From contig JAOPGA020000784.1 of assembly GCA_026419775.2 (NCBI GenBank), forward strand, positions 1 to 64,000: a stretch of 64,000 nucleotides of DNA, given 5' to 3'. Below the pieces are notes generated by a model. The model did no database searches, was not told the origin of the DNA, and was given only the letters and a program-made list of their open reading frames with translations. The position numbers and the translations under genes are program-made. Positions 54,950 to 64,000 of the stretch are shown piece by piece. Source of the DNA: Acrasis kona. Its lineage: Eukaryota > Heterolobosea > Eutetramitea > Acrasida > Acrasidae. Every line of letters starts with the position of its first letter. The stretch's first letter is position 1.

Positions 54950-57900
54950 ATGAACAGGAGCAATGTTATGCAGCCTGCTGATATTCAAGCTCTTATCAAT
55001 TATTATCTTAGGAGAGGATACTATCAACATGTTATTGACGAATGCGAAACATACACGAAGAAGTTTGGAGATGACCCAATTTTCGTCTTTTGGCTCGCTT
55101 TCAGTTTTGTTATGACAGGTAGTGTGTCAGAGGGTGTTCGTTGTTACATGAAAATCAAGGACAGGAGAGAAATACAAATTGCTGCTCTTGCTGGATTAAT
55201 TCACGCCCAGCACAAGAGTGGAACCGACGGTAAATTATAGAAGTATGATGTAACGCTAAACCAATCATAGATTCAACCCAAGTAGAAGAGTGGACTGCGG
55301 TTTTGGAAGTTGAAGCTCCCTCAGCGTCTGATGGAGCGAAACTACAATTATCATTGTTTTATTCTTTAACTGGTGATCTGTTCGAAGCCAAAAAGCTTGC
55401 AGATGAGGTTAAGGATGCTTACTCTGATAAATATGTTAACAAGTGGAGTGTCAAAGGGTGGACCAAAATATTGGATGACGAAAATCCAGAAGAGGTTATG
55501 GAGAAAGCTTTGCAACTCAACCAAAAGGATGTGGAGGTGAGTAACATTCGTTCAACAAAATTTAAATTCAAGTAGGCTCAAATGGGAATGGCGAGACATT
55601 TGGAGAAGAACAAGGAGTTTAAAGGAGCTGTTGACTGTTTGAACAAGATAATAGTAAATTCGCCCAATTTTGTACCCGCTTTAGTAGAGAAGATGCGGTT
55701 ACTACTCACAATGGGAGAATGGGAACAATGCTTCGAATCCGCAACGAGGATAATTAATCAAAAGGACGATAAAAATATAGATGCTATCGCACATTCTGCA
55801 TTGTACTATTTGGTAAAGGATTATAATTTAGAAGCCGCGAACAAACATTTACAATCTCTTGTTGATTGTGTTCAGTCCAGAGAGCCAAGAAATGATCAAC
55901 TATGTTACAAACTAGCCAGAACCTTTGGAAACGTATCGTTATCAAATCCAGAGTAAATACAAGTTACTATAATATTCTAACACAACTAAAGAATTATTCA
56001 AAAATCAAGACGGTTAATTGAGATGGCCAAGAAATCTTCTCCTGATACTTGTAACTATTTTGTTTATCAAGGATTCCTTGAACTGCAAATGAACGAGAAA
56101 AAGAGAGCAGAAGAAAGTTTCAATACAGCACTATTAAAGGACGATACAAGTTTATCAGCCAGTTTGGGATCAGTAGAAACTTTAATCCTCGAAAACAAAT
56201 TCAACGAGGCTGTAGGTTTTATAGATATTTTAAATGAAGTGGAATTAAGTGGACTTGGTTACATAGACGAAGAAACAATGGAGGCTCCTAATGGTGAGAT
56301 ATTTTATGATGCTTAAATAACATTTCTAGACGGTGTTGCCGAGTTAACCTATCTTAACGCTTTAATTTCATGGAGGCAGGATCACGATCTTGCGCAAACT
56401 TTATCAAAATTGGACGAAGCCACCAGATTTCATTTGCGCTTTGTGAGGGACTGTCCGTTAACGTTCGAATATTACGCAGATTTTAATCCTACATTTGTGA
56501 TGAAGATTATAAATGAGTATAGTATCCACTGCCCTGAGGAGCCCTTAAACATCAACGATCCTCCCAATAATATTATTATCAAAATGTCGAGTCTGCTGGA
56601 TAAGTTGAATGCTATAGTTCAAGGTGTTCCCTCAGTTCAGCTCATTAGTGCTCGAGTAAAACATGTCGCAAGAAACTTCTCCGCCGCTCAAGATATTATA
56701 ACCAGATGTTTGAATGGTGTGTTGTCACTTTTCATTATTTCTTACAAATTTTAGTTGACCCAACGTTTGCTGAGGCCAATCTGCTCTCCGCTCAGATTTC
56801 TCTGGCACAAGAGAATTTTTCTTTGGCACAATCGGCACTTCAAAAAGCTGTGAGCAATAACTTCAGTATCAGCGAATGGCCATCATATTGTTTATTAAAA
56901 GCAAGAGTATTCAATGCACTTGGAGAGGTAAATATTAGTTTAGCAAACGCTGTTAACAAGATAGTTCGAAGAAGCACTGACATCACTTAATAACGCAGTC
57001 AGGATCATAAAGTCTGGAAAAGCGAAGAAAGGTTCTTATGATTACGTACTTATACTGCTTGAGAAGGCCGTAATACACTCCGATATGGGTCAAAAGGTAA
57101 CACTTAACACTAATCAAAGATCTTTACCTATTACAGGAAGAAGCTTCTTCAATTATAGAAGAGCTACTCGAGAAGCATCGCGGTTCATCTGAAGAAGGAA
57201 AAATTATAATCACAAACGCAAAACTTTCTGCAAAGCGAGGTGACTCTGAAACTGCCTTGAACATTCTCAGCATGGTACGACCAAAAGATGCTAACTTCTC
57301 CAGAGCCAAACTGGAGATGGCGAATATACATCTCAATCTTCGTGGAGACAGAAAAAGCTACATGAAATGCTTCGAAGAGCTTTTAGATGCTGGTTCGAAG
57401 ACTTCAGCCACTTTTATTTCATTAGGTGAAGCTTATATGAACATTCAAGAGCCCGAACAAGCTATCAAGGCATTTGAAAATGCACTTGAGCTTGACATTA
57501 ATAATTCAGAGCTAAGAAGTAAAATTGGAAAGGCAATGGTTACCACTCATTGCTACGAAGAGGCAATCGTCTACTATCAAGACGCTCTTGATCGCGATCC
57601 TAACAAATTAGTACTGAGACATGACCTTGCTGATTTGTACTTTAAACTAAAACAAAACAGTAATGCAGAAAAAGTGCTATCTGATGGAATACAAATCATT
57701 GAGGCGCTCAATCAAAGTGATATCAATAACATGATCAATTTAGTGAAGAGCTTGTTGTTGATAAGTAAGGCAAGACAAGAAGAGGGCAAGAGTTTAGCTG
57801 ATCTAATCAAAGCTAGATCCATCCAAAAACTGTGAGTTAAAAATAGATCTTTATAACTAAACACGATAACAGGGTGCTTCAAAAAATTAGAGCCTCGCAA

Positions 57901-59393
57901 CAAGAAACTCTCTTGATACAAAAAAGAATTGCGGCAAACATTTGTTATGATTTGGGAAAGCATTACCAGGATGCACAATCTATAGAATACTTTTCTGAAA
58001 GTTTGGAGCACGACAGTTCACACGAACCCAGCATGTTAGCACTAGCTGACGTAAGCGTCTCCTCATAACTACGCAAACTTACATTTCAGATTTACATCAA
58101 AAAACAAGATTTGGAAACATGTCAAAGTCACTGCTACGGTCTTCTACGTATAGATCCGGAACACGAATTGGCCAATATGATGGTAAGTGATGAATATAAA
58201 ATATACTTATTAACAATCATTAATACAGCTAGCTGACATCATGTTCAGAAGAAACAATTTTGATGAAGCCATTGAATACTTTGGAAAACTCATGGAGAAA
58301 AAACCAAATAACTATCATGCCCTTGTACAGCTCATCAAGTTATTGAGAAGAGCTGGTTGTTTAGAAAAAGCAGAAACTTTTATAAAAAATGCAGAGAATG
58401 CTACTCTAAGAAAACAAACCGATGCTGGCCTTCATTACTGTAATGGTCTCTATCAATTGTATTCTCAGTCCCATCCGAGATTGGCTCTGAAAGAGTTCAA
58501 CTTGTGCAGAAATCATCCTGAATATGCTGAACAAGCTGTTGTAAACATGATTAATATTTATTTGTCTCCAGATAATGCTGGAAATAACAATACTGCAGAG
58601 CGTGATGATAAATCAAATGACATCAAGAAATTTGAACCTGGTTCTCAGCAGTCTAATGTGTCTCTAGAGAATATACAAGCAGCAGAGGCTTTGATAGAGA
58701 CTCTGACTACTATTGTCAACAATAACCAGTCTATTAATAAAAGGCAGTCAGAGGTTAGGTTGTGCGTGTTGAAGTGTTCTTTAATGTTGGCGAAGAACGC
58801 TGATAAGTCTGCAATGGAGCAGGCAGTTGGTATGTTGACTAAAAACATCACTGAAGATATTGACAGCATACCCATTTTAATGTCTCTTTCATCTGTTTGT
58901 TTGGCGATGAAGCAACCTCAAAAAGCACGCTCCAATTTGAAACGAATTATTAAATTGAAGGGTGCTAATGAAGAGTGCGCTGACGACTTTGAAAAGGCTT
59001 TGTTGCTGCTAGCAGAAATTCAGTTGTCCGAAAACAAAATTGAGCATACTGTGGAATTGTTGAAACAAGCCCTTCAGTCCAATGAATCATGTGCGAGAGC
59101 CTGGGAACTTCTTGGACTCGTTCATGAGAAGGAACAGGATTATAATGAAGCTTCAATATCTTATGGAAAAGCATGGAAGTTTACAAATGAATTTGACCCT
59201 AATATTGGATTCAAACTGGCCTTTAATCTTCTAAAAGCAAAAAAGGTAATGTCTAAAATTTTATTATTAACTCACATAATTAAAGAGTATTGAGTGCATT
59301 GATGTTTGTCATAAAGTGCTTGCAAGCCACCCTGATTATCCAAAAATTAGAAAAGAAGTTCTGGAGAAGGCGAGGGTAAATGTCAGAAGCTGA
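54950..59393 (+). CDS. TTC21B: Intraflagellar transport protein IFT139 (TTC21B)
   Basis: Twelve exons with 11 introns (starting at 55230, 55537, 55953, 56294, 56717, 56928, 57097, 57832, 58051, 58183 and 59246; 36-46 nt each) give exactly 1335 residues, the size of IFT139. The whole protein is TPR-like helical hairpins. Recognisable IFT139 regions include the N-terminal INYYLRRGYYQHVIDEC, QGFLELQMNEKKRAEESF, SWRQDHDLAQTLSKLDEATR, and the C-terminus IECIDVCHKVLASHPDYPKI ending KARVNVRS. It belongs to the IFT-A complex for retrograde transport in the cilium, so the organism makes cilia or flagella at some stage. Confidence 0.95.
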
Positions 59394-59464
59394 ACGTTAC
59401 AATAAAATGACATATGTCAATCTTTTATTTCAACGGATTTTTTTGAACACACATTAAATTGAAC

Positions 59465-60206
59465 ATGGGTGACGAATACGGTCGTGACACACAGTAAGAC
59501 AATTTGAATTACCCTCCACTAATAAAAAGACTACCAGTATTCAAAATATTACTTATTGGTGATATTTCAGTTGGAAAAACATGCACTCTTTTGAGGTTCA
59601 CAGAGGACACTTTTTCTGATAACTACTCAAGCTCTCTTGGAGTTGATTTCGTGAGTTACAAAACTATAACAATAAGCTAATTATTAACAGAAAACAAAAC
59701 AAGTAGAGGTAGATGGATCGACCGTTAAGTTACAAATCGTAAGTACCAATTGTGAAGTTACCTCACATAGATAGTGGGATTTTGAAGGCAACCAGCAAAG
59801 ATTTGATCAGCTAGCCAAGTCAAGGTACACTGACGCAGATGCCATCCTCTTTTTGTTCGACATTACAAATAAAGAATCATTTGATAACATCAAAACAGAG
59901 TGGCTTGAGAAGGTCTCACAGAATAAACCTAAGAGCACATGCTGCCATATGGTAGTTGGAACTAAATGTGACCTCTCTTCACTGAGAGTAGTGACTGCAG
60001 AAGATGGTAAAGCGTTTGCCTCAGACATGGGTTGCCAATTTATCGACACCTCCGCCAAACTTTCTACAAACGTAGCACAAATGTTCAATATGGTCGCACA
60101 CGACGTTTTGACAGAATATCGAAAAACCCAAACTGATAAGGAAAGCAATTGGAGGAACACTGAAAAAGACAAAAAAAAGAAGAATGGAAACTGCGTCATT
60201 GTATGA
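59465..60206 (+). CDS. Atypical Rab/Ras-family GTPase with CaaX end
   Basis: Four exons (59465-59493, 59530-59650, 59691-59738, 59775-60206) give 209 residues. P-loop GDISVGKT is canonical. Switch I is [10 protein letters not shown] with Ser where Rabs have Thr. Switch II reads [10 protein letters not shown], one residue longer than the usual WDTAGQERF and without the normal Gln placement. G4 is TKCD in place of NKxD, and G5 is [19 protein letters not shown] is Rab-like. The C-terminus has a KDKKKKNG basic patch and CVIV, a prenylation box. It probably acts in membrane traffic, with altered GTP hydrolysis. Confidence 0.88.
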
Positions 60207-60217
60207 GTTTGTATACA

Positions 60218-61889
60218 TTAAACTTGAACATTTATTTTAACGCCTTCTACGTTTACTCCAAATTTAATTCTTCTATAGAGCTTGTTGTTGAAAGAATCAC
60301 AGGCTAACTTCATGTCCTCAATGGCAGCTTCCATTCTTGTTTTGCCATTCTCAACTTGCAAACCATAATCAGATACAATGACTTGAGCAATCCCTCCACC
60401 CATCGCACCAGCCAACAGCCCTCCATAAATCAAACCCTTGTCTATCCACTCTTTGAATAAAAATGTCAGTTGAGGATTGGTTGCTTCTGGATCGAAGGCA
60501 ATGCGACAGTCCATATACCGAGTCATGTACTTTCCTAACGCTTCGTAACGTTCTTGATGCATTGCACAAGACATGTGTTCGTGAAGAGCCAACGACTCCA
60601 CAATGTACGGATATAGTGCTTCGTCTTTGCTTAGATACACTTCATGTCTTCTGTTCATACGGTTTGTAGCCTTCCTTTGCACTCCAGTATGTACAAGCCA
60701 TAATCTTGATTCTAAATTTATCGTTCCAAAGTTAGTTTTTGTCAACTTTGGTGTTGGTATGCCTGGACATGGCTGCGTATAAAAGTCATGGATGCCACCT
60801 GGAAGTAGACAATATGTATCATTCCAACCAGATCGTAGACCTAATCTATTTTCTGCTAAGAGTGCAAGATCGTACACATGTTTCAATTCTTTGACTTGAT
60901 TTGTGGCTTTGTATAATAATGAAAGTAGAGTGGTCATGACTGCACTTGATGACGAAAAACCTGATCTGGACGGACCAGAGTTCTTCAATGTAATTAAAAG
61001 TCCACGACCCAAAGTGAATTCCATGAGTTCCCTCCAAGACTGTTTGGTATCTTGAACGTCCTGTACGATTCCGCTAAAGTGTAGCACATATTTGTAGAAT
61101 CTAAAAGGATCTTCAGTGTCTTCAGAAGATAGTGACGCAAGCGACATTGTCTCCTCTGTAAAAGAAAATACATGTTCCTCAAACTTACCGCTCATGTCAT
61201 TGTATCCATTAAAAGTGATGGATGGGATCGATTCTTGGACCAATTGGATGGTTGCTTCAATAGTTGGTCTTGGGTATTCTTCTGATCCCCATACCAAGTC
61301 AACGCACATGTTCAAGACGCGGCTACCTTCTAACTTGGCGGCACCGTGTCTATCAGAGTTGTTGGCACTACTAATGGCAACCTTCATGGGCGCTGTTGCT
61401 CTCAAAATGGATGTGGGGTCTAGAGACCACTTTAAATTTTGCTTTGTGGAGTGTATTTTCGATAGATCTGTATTGATACAATCAAGGAAGTCAGTGTTTT
61501 CTAGATGGTCAATCATTTTCTTGTACTCGGCATTCTTTTCTGGAACCAGTTCTGATAATATATAATAAGCTCTCTCTGCTTTTATCAAGGAGTTGTCTAA
61601 ATTGGTAGAGTTTTGTTGATTTTTGTTTGCATATTCAAGTAGTTTTGGACGATACCGTGTTTACATCATAAGGTTCTTGAAGAAGTAGCCTGTGGGGTAC
61701 AGGAACGTTGTTATCAATTATCTTGATTAATTCATCCTCAACTGTTGCTCTCTTATTTCGAATCTCTTCAATTACTTTGCTTATGTACTCCTTGCAATTA
61801 ACGCGGTACTCATCAACGACCTTTCCTTCTGAAACTAGAGAATCAGGGTTTGTGCCATCATACAATACGAGTTGTACAAAGTGGGACAT
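60218..61889 (-). CDS. GHMP-family sugar kinase, L-fucokinase-like
   Basis: ATG 61889 starts SHFVQLVLYDGTNPDS. Features of GHMP kinases are the ATP-binding GPSRSGFSSSSAVMTTLLSL, a GWNDTYCLLPGG block like the GWQDQ-GG of fucokinase and heptose kinases, and a C-terminal AGAMGGGIAQVIV loop. A likely 33-nt intron (61188-61156) lies in frame. The first ~77 codons are offset from the rest by one base near 61655-61656 (CC on the plus strand); one extra base explains it and gives 545 residues. The substrate is likely a free sugar such as L-fucose for GDP-fucose salvage. It converges on the Rab gene with 11 bp between stops. Confidence 0.8.
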
Positions 61890-61966
61890 CAGATATTGAT
61901 TTGCTTACAATTTTATACGAATAAAAATCCCAAGGGACAAGCAGAATTGTGTGAAGAATAAATTCT

Positions 61967-63015
61967 TTATTTCAAGTGTAGATCGCTTGTTACTAGTACT
62001 GTCTCTGGTTTGTGTGTTCTCACAAATTTCGCGTCAGATAAAAGCAAAGGACCAACCTCTTTCTCTACATACTTGTTGCTCAACAATGCCATTGCCCTTC
62101 GAACGTTTAGTGCGAACAACTTTGGATTTTTCTTTTCAGTTTCGGTGGGGGACATAAGGTGGAAAATGCACAATATACAAATCGTTATTGAACGAAGAAA
62201 ACAAGTTCTTAAAGTACTCTAGGTCACTTCCGATCCATCCTGGACAGAACGCATTGTACTTGTATCTTGTCACTACGGGTTGAACGCCACATCCTGGAAT
62301 GAATGCTCCGTCATGGAAGTGCAACATGTAATGTCCGTTTGTTGTTGTTCCTTCAGGGAAGATTAAAAAACGAGAATTTTTCTTTTGTTTCGTAATATTT
62401 TTTAACTCTCTTGTTAATTTCATCAATCACACCACCCTTTCCGGCGAATAAAGTTTTAAGTTGATGAAGTAGCTTTCCTAGTATAGGCGCTGTTGCTAAA
62501 TCTGCTTTAACCACGAACGAACACTCTCCGAACTCGGACACAATAACTGCAGGATCCCAAAATGCGTGGTGATTTGAAACAACCATATAAGAGGGTCTTG
62601 TGTCTTTTCTTGGAATTTCATCATTTGCACCCTCTTCTTGCTCTTTGATGTACTTTTTGCGATGTTCATACAACTCGTCTTCTGTTACGTGATATCTTGT
62701 TATTGTGTGAACGCCACAATTAAACATTAAGAATCTCGCACCAGGAATTGCAACCTCTCTTGCGGCCTCTTCCCTCATCTCTGGGCCATATAAACCTAAA
62801 AAGTAACCGAGATCAACGACGCGTAGGTACGCCCAATATAAGAATAGTGTTAATAAAATAAATGCTAGCCTAAGTGGGAACAATAGAAATACGTATGATA
62901 GGATGAAACTCCTAATTTTATAATATTGTGTGTGAGTCAAGTCTTTTCTTTGGAAAGCGGCAGTCTTTTGTAGCATCTCCATATTACAGGGGATGAACGC
63001 GGGTGTTGGCGTCAT
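61967..63015 (-). CDS. LPCAT-type lysophospholipid acyltransferase
   Basis: ATG 63015 opens the reading. A membrane segment (LLFPLRLAFILLTLFLYWAY) precedes the PlsC-type acyltransferase motifs: HxxxxD as SNHHAFWDP, a central G-rich region, and FPEGTTTNGHY. The C-terminal part is PGWIGSDLEYFKNLF, then VHFPPYV and NPKLFALNVRRAMALLSNKY. This matches LPCAT1/2-like enzymes that reacylate lysophosphatidylcholine at the ER or lipid droplets. Two single-base excesses, in a T6 run (62398-62403) and a G5 run (62147-62151, plus strand), break the frame; removing both gives 348 residues. The stop overlaps AATAAA. Confidence 0.85.
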
Positions 63016-63059
63016 ATCTGTGTATGTTTTTTACGACGCTTTTGTAAAGTCATAGGACG
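63016..63059. promoter_or_regulatory. 44-bp bidirectional promoter
   Basis: The start codons of the acyltransferase (minus) and the RCC1 protein (plus) are only 44 bp apart, the tightest divergent pair in the window. Confidence 0.6.
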
Positions 63060-64000
63060 ATGTCCTCCAACGTGCACTCATCGAATGTGATAAAGTATAA
63101 CGAAAATATACTTGTTTGCGGATCAAATAAAGAAGGCCAAATAGCTCTTGGAGATCAAAATGAGCGCGTTGATTCTCTTTCAAGAATCAGTGAGGGGGAT
63201 TTTGTTGATGAATCTGTACATTCTGTTGTATGTGGACCATTACATTCTGTATTTCTTGGTTTGTGATCTGACGTAGAAGCAACAACTTAACCGACTTTAG
63301 GATCTCAAGGTGTATGGGTCTGCGGGAACAACAACAATAGCAGATTAGGGCTTGGAGCGTCATTCTCTATTAGAACAAAGACTAGAGTAGCTTTTAAAAT
63401 TTGTTCACCACCAGAATTCGTTAGAAGAAAAGTGAAGCAAGTTTGTTGTGGCGAAAATCATACTGTGTTTTTAATGGAGGACTATACACTGTGGAGTTGT
63501 GGTGGGAACCACAGGGGTCAATTGGCTATTCCGAGTTTGAGAACAATATGCGATGAACCCAAACAAATTGAATTTGCACACCAGGTAAATCATAACTTTT
63601 AATCACATTTACAACATTTAGGTTTCATCAATAGCCTGTGGTTTAGAACATACGCTATTCTTAACAAGCAACGGTCACGTTTATAGCTGTGGAAGCGACG
63701 AATATGGACAGCTTGGCGCGAATAAATTAGATCGCACAGACGTCCGACAACCATCAAGAATAGGAGAGGAGTACGGAGACGGAACATACTCAGGAATAGA
63801 GTGCGGGTTCTACTTCTCCGCCCTCATCACGTCCGGTCCGCATCAAAAATTACTCACATGTGGTCGAAATCATTGTACGTAAACATCACAACATTACTTT
63901 AACAATTTAGACGGGCAGCTATGCCACAACGACCTAATCAACAAGTACACGCCCACAGTCGTCAAGTCAGACGTCGACATCGGACAGATCAAGAGCGTAG
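63060..64000 (+). CDS. RCC1-repeat protein, 5' part
   Basis: ATG 63060 opens a frame spliced at 63259-63300, 63585-63621 and 63875-63910. Typical RCC1 beta-propeller blades are seen: ILVCGSNKEGQIALGD, VWVCGNNNNSRLGLG, LWSCGGNHRGQLAIP and VYSCGSDEYGQLGAN. Each has CG or SCG strands followed by G-Q-L-(G/A), with HSVF/HTVF/HTLF strands between. The gene runs off the right edge. RCC1 folds serve as Ran exchange factors or as scaffolds. With no N-terminal nuclear signal and irregular blades, a non-Ran role is as likely. Confidence 0.88.

Noticed and set aside
1-64000. tRNA, rRNA or snRNA genes
   Set aside because: Looked for T-loop-like GTTCRANYC with matching acceptor stems and for long conserved RNA blocks; none was convincing by eye. 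A covariance-model scan would be decisive.

Overview
This looks like nuclear DNA of a free-living, flagellated protist with a compact, A+T-rich genome and the standard code. Protein genes sit 10-300 bp apart on both strands. Most carry spliceosomal introns of only 33-46 nt (GT...AG). The stop codon often overlaps the AATAAA poly(A) signal. The gene set includes IFT139/TTC21B (so a cilium or flagellum), the ERMES subunit Mdm12, a PTS1-bearing citrate synthase, a Cache-type adenylate cyclase and a giant pseudokinase/AAA/GAF hybrid histidine kinase. Together these best fit a heterolobosean (Naegleria/Acrasis-like). An amoebozoan is the main alternative. This placement is inference, not proof.

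Layout. 1-1300 is poorly coding or decayed. 1.3-17.0 kb is a dense gene block: coiled-coil protein, HAD hydrolase, small zinc-ribbon protein, FAD monooxygenase, TM2-type membrane protein, citrate synthase, degenerate DEAD-like helicase, cyclophilin-RRM protein (PPIL4), ribosomal protein eS12 and the hybrid kinase. 17.2-23.9 kb is the accessory part. Two pieces of a secreted-protein gene, both on the minus strand, flank about 5.6 kb of mobile-element debris: a Tc1/mariner-type transposase, a DDE_Tnp_4/Harbinger-type fragment and a duplicated coiled-coil gene. 24.3-64.0 kb is dense again: ELAPOR-like receptor, acid lipase, eS25, Mdm12, a cytoskeletal-type repeat protein, a 19-exon C2-like/CCDC17-like protein, MCM5, a trypsin-like protease, adenylate cyclase, a prominin-like pentaspan, a huge TIG/kelch surface protein, a mitochondrial-type protein, IFT139, an atypical Rab, a GHMP sugar kinase, an LPCAT-type acyltransferase and an RCC1 protein that runs off the end.

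Themes. Signalling and surface proteins (hybrid kinase, cyclase, ELAPOR-like, prominin-like, TIG) are prominent. Peroxisomal metabolism is suggested by two nearby genes ending in SKL (HAD hydrolase and citrate synthase). Seven single-base frame discrepancies in six otherwise ordinary genes look like indels in short base runs of the assembly, not biology. Each restores a length divisible by three when corrected by one base.
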